From positions 1-30,234 of the IMG/VR virus record IMGVR_UViG_3300009373_000029: 30,234 nt of DNA; one strand, 5' to 3'. Positions 6,298 to 12,879 of the stretch are shown piece by piece (the stretch's first letter is position 1; each line of letters starts with the position of its first letter). The notes under the pieces are model-generated. The model ran no database searches and was not told the DNA's origin. It saw only the letters and a list, made by a program, of their open reading frames with translations. The DNA is from a virus. Both the position numbers and the translations under genes were made by a program.

Positions 6298-7643
6298 ACT
6301 CTCCTCCTTGTCTCTAATCTAATCCGATTTAGCTCTTCCAGGGAAACTCCCATCATCCCTGCTATCTTTTTAGCCTTAAGAGTTGAGCTAAAGTTAATCC
6401 TATCCCACTCATAGGCTCTAATCATAGTTATCTCCTTAGAGGTGAACTCTGAGGTCTCTATTTGACCCTCTCTCCAGCTATCTCCCTCTTTTAGGCACTT
6501 CCCTTTGACGCACATGTCCCACAGGCGAGTATGTTTAAGAGGGGTGGCTGTAAAGACCTTAGTATAATCGGCGTCTATATACTCGGCTACTTTAAGGGTC
6601 TTTCTAATCTCAGTCCAGGTCTCCCCTGGGAAACCTATGATGAAATTAGCCGCCACAAAGATACCATACTCTTTAGCATCTTGTATAACACATTTGGCGT
6701 CTTCTAAGTCTATCCTTTTACCTATGATTTCCCTTTGAACTCTCCTGCTTCCACTCTCAATGGCTACATCGATATACTTACAGCCGCTCTTAGCCATAAG
6801 TCCAATCATCTCATCATCCATTTTGATTACTGAGGTAGCTATCATAGACCAAGGCATAGTGAGACCTCTCCTAATCATCTCTTGGAAAAGACTCTTAGCC
6901 CTCTTCTCATTATATAGTAGGTTATCGTCGTCAAAAATAAGAGACTTAATCTTATAATCCTTCTTAAGCCAGCTAATCTCTTCAATAACATTTTCTACAC
7001 TCCTTCCTCTCCAGCGTTTGCCCATTATCTCCTCTACTTGACAGAAACAACACCCATACGGACAGCCCCTAGACGTTATAATGCGTCCATAAGGATACGA
7101 ACACGGAGCGTCTACACTTTTCCGTATGGGTGGTTTATTTATATATGATTTTAAATCAATTAAGTCGTATGCGGGTAGGGGGAGTTCATTTAACTTTTGG
7201 ATTGGGAGGGCTTGGTGAATACCATGCCAACTATAGCCAAGGGTTATTTGGTTCATTAGGTATTCTCCCTCTCCCTTGACTATTATATCTATCTCTGGAG
7301 CTTTTATTAAGATGTCAGCGTTCATACTGGGAGATACTCCTCCAACTACTACTTGTATTTTTTTAGATACAGCTTTAACTGCTTTGGCGGCTCTAAGAGT
7401 GGCTCCAAGTTGAGAGTCTATCATAGTAGTTATACCTACCATGTCTGGTTTCTCTTTCTCTACACGTTTTGCAAATACTGATGTTTCTAAGTCCTCTTTA
7501 TAAGCATCTATTATATTTACCATAGTCCCATTCTTTCTAACTTTGGCGGCAAGGAGGCATAGATTGTAAGGTATGTAATCCCAGAGGAAATCCTTGTTTG
7601 TCTCACTCCATCTAAAGTTGGGGACTACAAGGGTTAGGTTCAC
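6285..7643 (-). CDS. B12-binding-domain radical SAM enzyme
   Basis: A 452-residue protein with two domains. Residues 1-150 follow a Rossmann-like cobalamin-binding layout (MNLTLVVPNF, PDMVGITTMIDSQ, QVVVGGVSPSM, IIVKGEGEY), but I see no DxHxxG histidine motif, so any cobalamin would be held base-off without that ligand. Residues 180-430 are the radical SAM barrel with SRGCPYGCCFC (Cys194, Cys198, Cys201), FDDDNLLYN, AIESGS and FIIGFPGET. The family includes methyltransferases, cyclases and hopanoid/bacteriochlorophyll enzymes. The substrate here is unknown. It is translationally coupled on both sides (ATGA overlap upstream; 13-base overlap downstream). Confidence 0.88.
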   Translation of the reverse strand: MNLTLVVPNFRWSETNKDFLWDYIPYNLCLLAAKVRKNGTMVNIIDAYKEDLETSVFAKRVEKEKPDMVGITTMIDSQLGATLRAAKAVKAVSKKIQVVVGGVSPSMNADILIKAPEIDIIVKGEGEYLMNQITLGYSWHGIHQALPIQKLNELPLPAYDLIDLKSYINKPPIRKSVDAPCSYPYGRIITSRGCPYGCCFCQVEEIMGKRWRGRSVENVIEEISWLKKDYKIKSLIFDDDNLLYNEKRAKSLFQEMIRRGLTMPWSMIATSVIKMDDEMIGLMAKSGCKYIDVAIESGSRRVQREIIGKRIDLEDAKCVIQDAKEYGIFVAANFIIGFPGETWTEIRKTLKVAEYIDADYTKVFTATPLKHTRLWDMCVKGKCLKEGDSWREGQIETSEFTSKEITMIRAYEWDRINFSSTLKAKKIAGMMGVSLEELNRIRLETRRRVWGL

Positions 7644-8113
7644 AAGTCCTCCCTATTATCCCTCATCATGTTTAATGTCTCTTTGTTAAGTATCCTAAAT
7701 GAGTGTAATTGCCTTCTAAACTCAAACTCTACCATCTCCTCCTCATAGAATACATACTCTATTACGGCCTTTCTGCCTGCTATTGAGATAGGTAGACATA
7801 CTCTTATATGACGAGAATGATTATGTATTGTCATTTCTTCTGGGTAATACTTAATAAAGTTAAATATCCTGCCCCTGATATAATTAGCAAGCCTTGTCCT
7901 AATCTTCTTCTGGCTCCATTTGTAATTAAGGCGTTCTTGTAACCAATTTCCTATAGCGTGTATTTCTTCTCTCCTTTTAGGAGCATTCTTAATAAACCTG
8001 TGTATAGTATTGTTAATCCTCCTATCAGGATTGTTTTGGGACACCAGCTGGGGTCTTAATCCCGTGGTGAGTGGAAGTGTCATTATAAGTAACATTAAAC
8101 ATACCCTATCCAT
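7640..8113 (-). CDS. Hypothetical basic protein with hydrophobic N-terminus
   Basis: A 157-residue protein if started at ATG 8113 (MDRVCLMLLIMTLPLTTGLR), which gives a short hydrophobic N-terminus that could be a signal or anchor. The remainder is rich in Arg, Asn and aromatic residues (NNTIHRFIKNAPKRREEIHA, RLANYIRGRIFNFIKYYPEE, IEYVFYEEEMVEFEFRRQL). A GTG-started version reaching to 8185 is possible but would run through the small ORF at 8106-8189. No family is recognised. It ends in an ATGA overlap with the B12 radical SAM gene. Confidence 0.65.
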   Translation of the reverse strand: MDRVCLMLLIMTLPLTTGLRPQLVSQNNPDRRINNTIHRFIKNAPKRREEIHAIGNWLQERLNYKWSQKKIRTRLANYIRGRIFNFIKYYPEEMTIHNHSRHIRVCLPISIAGRKAVIEYVFYEEEMVEFEFRRQLHSFRILNKETLNMMRDNREDL

Positions 8114-8189
8114 ATCCACAGTCAGGTTCCCCCTCACTATCCTCAACTGCCCACTCACATATGTGTGGAATTTGACTCTCACCACTCAT
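8106..8189 (-). CDS. Possible acidic microprotein
   Basis: A 27-residue ORF, MSGESQIPHICEWAVEDSEG then EPDCGYG. It fills the gap between the DUF6165-like gene and the ATG at 8113, which it overlaps (ATGGATAG). No ribosome site is evident. It has two cysteines and a strongly acidic end. Its coding status rests only on tiling and protein-like composition. Confidence 0.35.
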   Translation of the reverse strand: MSGESQIPHICEWAVEDSEGEPDCGYG

Positions 8190-8214
8190 AATACACTTTG
8201 TGAAAGGGCAAAGT

Positions 8215-8592
8215 TTACTGCGACTGATGCCTAATTTTAACCTCTCTAAACCCCTTCTTAGTAGTCCTGTTAATCTCATTTTTATACTCCACTCTCTTCC
8301 TGTTAAGGTTTCTAATAGCTATTGCCCTTCTCCCTATCTCAGAGAGAGTAAACTTCTTCTCGCCGCCTTTCCTAATTTCATTCTCCAGGTTCCAAATGTC
8401 TATATTTGCCATAGTAAGTCTAATAGTTGCTGTTATTAAGTGAGAATTTATTCCTGAAGCATTGAGTCCCTTGATTATACTTTGGTATTCAGGATATGCT
8501 GCTTCCTCACCAAAATATATTTTACGAATGAGAATTGAAAGCTTGTCTATTACATCACCAAGAGAGTATTGAGGTAGTTTAGACTTTTTCAC
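8215..8592 (-). CDS. DUF6165-like protein
   Basis: A 125-residue protein with features I associate with the DUF6165 family: an opening YSLGDVIDKLSILIRKIYF, a middle NIDIWNLENEIRKGG, and an end AIRNLNRKRVEYKNEINR followed by FREVKI. Family members are often found near polysaccharide or glycan genes; no reaction is established that I can name. It uses GTG 8592 with AAAGGATAAAAATT upstream. It stands at the head of the tightly packed radical SAM/TPP run, hinting that the pathway may concern a sugar-like or surface molecule (inference). Confidence 0.6.
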   Translation of the reverse strand: MKKSKLPQYSLGDVIDKLSILIRKIYFGEEAAYPEYQSIIKGLNASGINSHLITATIRLTMANIDIWNLENEIRKGGEKKFTLSEIGRRAIAIRNLNRKRVEYKNEINRTTKKGFREVKIRHQSQ

Positions 8593-8791
8593 AATTTTTA
8601 TCCTTTCTATGAATTGTCATGTGCTCACTAAATGTGACAACTGCACTACTACCGCAGTATACGTATTTTGTTATTTGACAGTATACTCTGTTTATATGCC
8701 TTTTTTTATGGGTGTATTCAACGTATGGTCTACCATTTTTATATTTTACTTTGTTAATATTTATAGGTGTTCCATTATAACTCCATAACTT
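8579..8791 (-). pseudogene. Open frame with zinc-finger-like end but no normal start codon
   Basis: A 70-codon open frame between a TGA (8792-8794) and TAA (8579-8581). It reads like a real protein: NGTPININKVKYKNGRPYVE, then RVYCQITKYVYCG, then EHMTIHRKDKNCEKV, with C, C, H, H and C in a finger-like spacing. It contains no ATG, GTG or TTG before the late Met. It begins where the upstream zinc-ribbon gene ends, so a +1 frameshift at that stop (TTA-TAA) would fuse the two. Alternatives are a rare ATA/ATT start, a degraded gene, or an assembly indel. Confidence 0.45.
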
Positions 8792-8978
8792 TCAATAATA
8801 TACTAAAACATCTCTTGCAAACGTGCATCTTCTTAACAAATTCTATTCTATTAGGGGGAGATAATAGAATACCTCCAAACTCTTCAAGTCTTTCTTTACA
8901 AAAATAGCAGATAGGTTTTATGCCTATTCCCTCTTTTCTCCTTCTTCTCCTAGCATCGCTATACTTATGCTTCCCCAT
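8775..8978 (-). CDS. Small basic zinc-ribbon protein
   Basis: A 67-residue protein starting MGKHKYSDARRRRRKEGIGI. The cysteine pairs CYFC and CKRC, separated by about 36 residues, form a four-cysteine zinc site. The N-terminal Arg/Lys run suggests nucleic-acid binding. The ATG at 8978 has GGGAGGATTT upstream, so it is preferred over upstream in-frame ATGs. The stop is followed directly by an open frame in another phase (8579-8791). Confidence 0.65.
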   Translation of the reverse strand: MGKHKYSDARRRRRKEGIGIKPICYFCKERLEEFGGILLSPPNRIEFVKKMHVCKRCFSILLKVMEL

Positions 8979-9042
8979 AAATCCTCCCATCATTTATCAT
9001 CTTACACACTTCCATTAGGTCTTTGTCTACTTTCTCTCTCAT
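8965..9042 (-). CDS. Microprotein whose start codon lies in a palindromic element
   Basis: A 25-residue ORF, MREKVDKDLMEVCKMINDGR then IYGEA. The ATG is formed by the last bases of the element at 9042-9062 (TTGAAATTATG) and there is no ribosome site between. The same geometry occurs at 21660. It overlaps the zinc-ribbon gene start. It may be a true microprotein or a leader peptide. Confidence 0.4.
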   Translation of the reverse strand: MREKVDKDLMEVCKMINDGRIYGEA

Positions 9043-9062
9043 AATTTCAATTTTTGAACTTA
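9042..9062 (-). repeat. Oriented palindromic junction element, copy 2
   Basis: Minus-strand reading TAAGTTCAA-AAA-TTGAAATTA. It starts right after the TAG of the upstream membrane microprotein (9063) and its end supplies the A of the downstream ATG. Both half-sites and the spacer match copy 5 at 21640 exactly. Confidence 0.8.
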
Positions 9063-9158
9063 CTACTTCCAAAGTAATGCACACACCACATAAGCAATCC
9101 CATTAACTATTAGTGTTATCCCTATCAGCATCATCGTTGGGTTTTTAACCTCTATCAT
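9063..9158 (-). CDS. Single-pass membrane microprotein
   Basis: A 31-residue ORF, MIEVKNPTMMLIGITLIVNG then IAYVVCALLWK, essentially one transmembrane helix (about residues 9-29) with a short charged N-terminus. Its ATG overlaps the TGA of the preceding small gene, and an AAAAGGAGG site lies about 15 bases upstream. It ends immediately before a palindromic element. Unknown function; size and topology would suit a membrane-modulating phage peptide. Confidence 0.6.
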   Translation of the reverse strand: MIEVKNPTMMLIGITLIVNGIAYVVCALLWK

Positions 9159-9253
9159 TGTTTGCCCCCGCCTCCTTTTCCTTCTGCCATTAAATTATCC
9201 ATTATTCTTAACATTTCCTTTTCACTTACAACATCCCCTAATTTATATGTCAT
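9155..9253 (-). CDS. Small hypothetical protein
   Basis: A 32-residue ORF, MTYKLGDVVSEKEMLRIMDN then LMAEGKGGGGKQ. ATG 9253 has AAGGAGAGGACTAAT upstream. An amphipathic helix is followed by a glycine tail. It lies between the two-helix membrane protein and the membrane microprotein and is coupled to the latter (ATGA). Function unknown. Confidence 0.5.
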   Translation of the reverse strand: MTYKLGDVVSEKEMLRIMDNLMAEGKGGGGKQ

Positions 9254-9283
9254 ATTAGTCCTCTCCTTCCCCTAAATCTTCTT

Positions 9284-9967
9284 TTACCCTTCATTCTCTT
9301 TTATTACATCCTCGATTTTTAAATCATCACCCCATTGGGATATATAAAATAAATCTTTACAATCTTTCACCATGCCAAAAACTATCGGGTCGGGAACATT
9401 TTGCACATGTGCAACAACAAACTCCGAAAAACAATCTAATTTTTTTGCTTTAACTACATTGTCCAGCACATATTCAGGGGGTGTTGTGTCCCATTCTCTT
9501 AATGGTGTTAACTTTACCTCCTTTTGCTTGTTAACCCTTTCGGATACTTTACCACCATAATGCAATAAACAGATAAAGCCAGCTAGGCAGACTCCAGAAA
9601 TAATGGACGGCCACAATAAGACATTGTTTTCTTTGACCAAGTAAGACAAGCTAGTAATTGACACAAATAAACTTAATAAAGCACCCAAAAAAGTTAGGTT
9701 AGCTAATAGCTGTAGTCTCTTACGGTTGTTTAAACTTTTCTCAAAATCGTCCAAATTTTTAGGTGTTACATATTTATAATGTTCATATGCTACTGCTCTT
9801 CCCTTTGATACAACAACCTTAGATTTAATGCATTCTAACACTTTAACTAGCCCACACATTTCCAGCTTCGCTAAATAATCTTCAATGTGTGGATTAAGCT
9901 CAACTGCTTCTCTTTTTTTAGCTTTCTCAGCTAACTTAAGTAATGCCCATTTGTCTCCCATTTTCAT
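9284..9967 (-). CDS. Two-helix membrane protein of unknown function
   Basis: A 227-residue protein. Residues 1-85 are soluble and look like a small helical/winged unit (ALLKLAEKAKKREAVEL, LAKLEMCGLVKVLECIKSK). Two transmembrane helices follow (about 88-110 and 117-137), then a soluble C-terminal domain ending VFGMVKDCKDLFYISQWGDD. It starts at ATG 9967 behind AAGGAGGAGAG. The two-helix hairpin between soluble domains recalls membrane-linked sensor or exclusion proteins, but nothing specific is recognised. Confidence 0.7.
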   Translation of the reverse strand: MKMGDKWALLKLAEKAKKREAVELNPHIEDYLAKLEMCGLVKVLECIKSKVVVSKGRAVAYEHYKYVTPKNLDDFEKSLNNRKRLQLLANLTFLGALLSLFVSITSLSYLVKENNVLLWPSIISGVCLAGFICLLHYGGKVSERVNKQKEVKLTPLREWDTTPPEYVLDNVVKAKKLDCFSEFVVAHVQNVPDPIVFGMVKDCKDLFYISQWGDDLKIEDVIKENEG

Positions 9968-10034
9968 CTCTCCTCCTTATCTATTAACCCCTCCTCAATA
10001 TCACAGGTTCTTTAACTAAACATTCATTACAAAA

Positions 10035-10142
10035 CTAAGCCTTAACTTTTTTATTAGGCGCAAAATCAAATACAGGCCTCCACTTACCATTACCCTTAGT
10101 AATCTCAAAGTATTTATTGCAATGATAGCAGTTGTTACTCAT
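10035..10142 (-). CDS. Zinc-knuckle protein, apparently cut short by an in-frame TAG
   Basis: A 35-residue ORF starting MSNNCYHCNKYFEITKGNGK and ending APNKKVKA, with GAGGAGAAGCC before ATG 10142. It holds one CX2C knuckle (CYHC). After the TAG (10035-10037) the same frame continues FCNECLVKEPVILRRG to TAA at 9984, supplying exactly the second CX2C knuckle needed for a four-cysteine zinc site. A TGG-to-TAG or CAG-to-TAG change, or readthrough, would explain it. Confidence 0.65.
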   Translation of the reverse strand: MSNNCYHCNKYFEITKGNGKWRPVFDFAPNKKVKA

Positions 10143-10158
10143 TGGCTTCTCCTCTATT

Positions 10159-12192
10159 CTAAATAAAGTTAATATGCTCAGGTGGATTAAGGTAGTTCCA
10201 TATGAATGCATTTGTGAAATCATGGCGGCACGAGCCAGCACACATAGTATGCACATCAAAATCTTCCCTCATATACTTAATTATATGCCAATACCTATCA
10301 CTATCAATAATCTCTTTTAGAGTATTTTTCTTAAGGTCACCATAACAATAATCACTATTATTGAATAGATAACCACAAGGGTAGCATTTAGAATTCCCAC
10401 TAATTTGAAAAATAAGGGGACAATCTACACATCTATCATAAGGTCTCCTACCCTTACTCGCTATCATCCCCCATTTAGGGACAATTTTAGTCTTATCATT
10501 AGATAGCTTCTGAGCTTGTTTCAACACCTCTAACACTCTCTTATTATCATACCAGTTTAAATTAAAGTGGGACATACCCTTACACCCTGGGTCAGAGAAC
10601 TGTTTAATTACGAAATAGTCAACTCCCTCTCTTACTGCCCACTTAGCCTCTGGTATTACTTGCTCAAGACAGTCAGGTATAAACACCATCTGAAGTCCAA
10701 TGGTGCACTTATACCCTTTAGTTTTCTTAATATAGATTGCAGAACGGATAGCGGCCTGCACACGCTCCCACTGAGGAACACCATGAATGGTTTTATATCC
10801 TCCTGAGTCAACGGCAGATAGGTTGAAGCGAAGCCATGTGCAGGTGGAGAGAAGAATTCTTAACTTAGTCTCATCTAAAAAGATACCATTTGTTGCAAAT
10901 CCTATGTCTAACCCCCACTTCTTACCCTCAATACAAGCATCATAGACGGCTGGGTTAAGTGTAGGCTCCCCATCTCCCGTGAGGGTAAGAGACTTAACTC
11001 CCAAGTATGGGGCATCTATAAAAAGTTTAATGAGTATATCTCTTGGTATAACATCCATTGACATCTTTTGATGTATACCATAACAATTGTGAACACAAAG
11101 TCCTTTTGCAATAAATGTATGACTTTCGGTTGTTAGGTCATACACTTCAGTAACTCTTCCGATTGACACAAAATTAACTCTTAATACGCCCTCAATTTTA
11201 CAATCAAAAGCTTTTTCAAACTTTCTTGTTATAGCGGGAGTTGTTACTTGCATAAATCTAATACGATTTTCATAACCTTTTGTAACTCTTACCACTTTTA
11301 CACTTTTACCATAATCCTCTAACGTGTTTGGAATGTGGAGCTTGTTCAATGACAATGTTATCATATGCAATACAGAAGTGTCGCTATTAGATATTCTCAA
11401 ATTGTTTCCGCTTATACTTCCTTCAGCGTCAAAAATACCTCCAAGGTATCCTCTGTAGAAGCTTTGACTTTGCCCCAACAATAAGTCTTTGTAACTTATA
11501 AATTTTTTAAGAAGATGTGTGTGCTCTTTTCCTATTACATAAAGCTTATGCTTACTTCTTTTATAAGAAACAATGAAACCTATATCAATTAGGTATTGAT
11601 AGGCTCTATCAAGGGCTTCTATGTCAATCATGTCCAATCTCATATGATAGGTAGAGTATCTAGGTGATATATTAAATGTGCCATCACCATCTATTATTCC
11701 TTTTACATAACCTATTTTGTAATCTCTATCTATTAACTGTATAGGTATTTGCTTTCCTATGTAATGAACATCATTATTATTCGTTAGTTTTCCAGCATCT
11801 TTCCATCCTCTATGTTTGACAAGGACTTGGTGGTCTGGAGTAATCTCTAATGTTTCTCCATTTGTAAAGTGCACTACATTGGTGATAGCCATTCTTTTGT
11901 GGATATCTGTAACAGTGGTATATTTTAATCTTCTTTGCTTATGTATATTTCCAATCTCATCAAAACCTATAACAGTGTCCCCAACCTTGACATCTTTTAT
12001 TGGCTTTGTGCCCAAAGGTGTGGTTATTGGTGTATCTCCTGTTACACAATAAATACATTTAGCATTACACCTCTTAGTAGCACCAATATCTATATGGAGG
12101 GGATATATTTTCCAACTGTTTCGGTAGTGGTTATTAACCCTGTCCAGGTGCCATAAGAGTTTACACCCATCAAAAAGGTAGGGGTTATCCAC
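10159..12192 (-). CDS. Radical SAM/SPASM-type enzyme containing an intein
   Basis: A 677-residue precursor. The host enzyme is about 356 residues after removal of a 321-residue intein (residues 49-369). The spliced core motif is RCNAKCIYC (Cys42, Cys46 and the Cys following the intein), then TLTGDGEPTLNP, GFATNGIFL and LRFNLSAVD. The C-terminus carries a SPASM-like cysteine set (RCVDCPLIFQISGNSKCYPC, YCYGDL, CAGSCRHD) for auxiliary Fe-S clusters. Such enzymes commonly modify peptides or other substrates by radical chemistry; the substrate is unknown. The start is GTG 12192 inside the end of the preceding gene. Without splicing the SAM cluster could not form, so activity must depend on the intein. 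Confidence 0.88.
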   Translation of the reverse strand: MDNPYLFDGCKLLWHLDRVNNHYRNSWKIYPLHIDIGATKRCNAKCIYCVTGDTPITTPLGTKPIKDVKVGDTVIGFDEIGNIHKQRRLKYTTVTDIHKRMAITNVVHFTNGETLEITPDHQVLVKHRGWKDAGKLTNNNDVHYIGKQIPIQLIDRDYKIGYVKGIIDGDGTFNISPRYSTYHMRLDMIDIEALDRAYQYLIDIGFIVSYKRSKHKLYVIGKEHTHLLKKFISYKDLLLGQSQSFYRGYLGGIFDAEGSISGNNLRISNSDTSVLHMITLSLNKLHIPNTLEDYGKSVKVVRVTKGYENRIRFMQVTTPAITRKFEKAFDCKIEGVLRVNFVSIGRVTEVYDLTTESHTFIAKGLCVHNCYGIHQKMSMDVIPRDILIKLFIDAPYLGVKSLTLTGDGEPTLNPAVYDACIEGKKWGLDIGFATNGIFLDETKLRILLSTCTWLRFNLSAVDSGGYKTIHGVPQWERVQAAIRSAIYIKKTKGYKCTIGLQMVFIPDCLEQVIPEAKWAVREGVDYFVIKQFSDPGCKGMSHFNLNWYDNKRVLEVLKQAQKLSNDKTKIVPKWGMIASKGRRPYDRCVDCPLIFQISGNSKCYPCGYLFNNSDYCYGDLKKNTLKEIIDSDRYWHIIKYMREDFDVHTMCAGSCRHDFTNAFIWNYLNPPEHINFI
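11086..12048 (-). mobile_element. Intein with LAGLIDADG homing endonuclease
   Basis: Residues 49-369 of the precursor. The N-terminal splice block starts CVTGDTPI (Cys49). Block B has EITPDHQV (Thr118, His121). Two LAGLIDADG motifs are present, YVKGIIDGDG (162-171) and YLGGIFDAEG (249-258). Block F is VYDLTTESHTFIAKG, and block G ends LCVHN with penultimate His368 and terminal Asn369, followed by the +1 Cys370. All residues for standard class 1 splicing and both catalytic aspartates are present, so splicing and homing both look intact. The insertion point is between Tyr48 and the third Fe-S cysteine of the radical SAM motif. Confidence 0.93.
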
Positions 12193-12496
12193 TTTTCAAA
12201 TCCTCCATTGCAGCCTTTACAAACTCTTCTGCTATTACATGGATTTGTTTAACTAGTGCTTCCCCCATTTGCATTACATCGGGAGCACTAACTATAGAGC
12301 CTACAACTTGGCTCATAGACTTATTATCTCCAACTGGTGCTATAGTGAAAAGGATGAAACTCCTAGCTTTTCCAAGAGCACTCACTGCTTCCTTCATATT
12401 CTTATCAAGTGCTATCTTTCTGAGCTCAGGATTATTGTTTGTTATCACTATCCTCTCATCTCTATTCTTATCCATCTTCCCCTCCTCATTTGACAT
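12185..12496 (-). CDS. Hypothetical protein upstream of the intein gene
   Basis: A 103-residue protein starting MSNEEGKMDKNRDERIVITN. An acidic/basic N-terminal third leads into a mixed segment (ARSFILFTIAPVGDNKSMSQ) and a C-terminal amphipathic helix (MGEALVKQIHVIAEEFVKAA). No family is recognised. It overlaps the GTG start of the radical SAM gene by eight bases. Its starting ATG lies within the end of the gene upstream, next to GAGGAGG, and the coupling suggests co-expression with the AAA+ group. Confidence 0.65.
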   Translation of the reverse strand: MSNEEGKMDKNRDERIVITNNNPELRKIALDKNMKEAVSALGKARSFILFTIAPVGDNKSMSQVVGSIVSAPDVMQMGEALVKQIHVIAEEFVKAAMEDLKSG

Positions 12497-12653
12497 ACTT
12501 AATCTCCCTCGTGGGAAACCTAAGAACTAGGTCTTTATTAGCTTCCTCAATTGAGTCAAACTCTTTGCCTGCGGCATCTTGAGAGTTCTTAGCCACCCAC
12601 CAAAAGGTTCTGTAAGCATCAACTATCTCCACTATCAGTTTAGTTTGGGTCAT
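12486..12653 (-). CDS. Small hypothetical protein
   Basis: A 55-residue protein starting MTQTKLIVEIVDAYRTFWWV, with a GGAGAAGAAC site before ATG 12653, so the longer version to 12683 is rejected. The pattern (strand, aromatic turn, SIEEANKDLVLRF) resembles small DUF-type alpha/beta phage proteins with an EEA helix, but I cannot name the family. Overlaps neighbours at both ends. Confidence 0.6.
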   Translation of the reverse strand: MTQTKLIVEIVDAYRTFWWVAKNSQDAAGKEFDSIEEANKDLVLRFPTREIKYVK

Positions 12654-12879
12654 GGTTCTTCTCCTTAAGATAAATGTTTCCAAATTTATCCATCATGACT
12701 TCGTCTTCGTCTATGCTGTAGCGAGGGAAGCCATACTCACATTGCCAGACGCCTTTACTTAACCTAACTAGAGGTCTCCCACAACTACATTTGGCGTTCC
12801 CATCAAAGATTGCGAACCACTGCCCTCCACTTAGCATCTCACTTTTATAATCCCCTTCAAACGGGACTCTCTCACTCAC
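12640..12879 (-). CDS. Small zinc-binding-like protein
   Basis: A 79-residue protein from GTG 12879 (MSERVPFEGDYKSEMLSGGQ). Cysteines occur as KCSCGRPL and WQCEYGF, giving three or four potential zinc ligands. The GTG lies in the last codons of the AAA+ gene, with GGGGAAGA upstream. Probably a small accessory of the ATPase or simply a co-transcribed phage protein. Confidence 0.6.
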   Translation of the reverse strand: MSERVPFEGDYKSEMLSGGQWFAIFDGNAKCSCGRPLVRLSKGVWQCEYGFPRYSIDEDEVMMDKFGNIYLKEKNHDPN

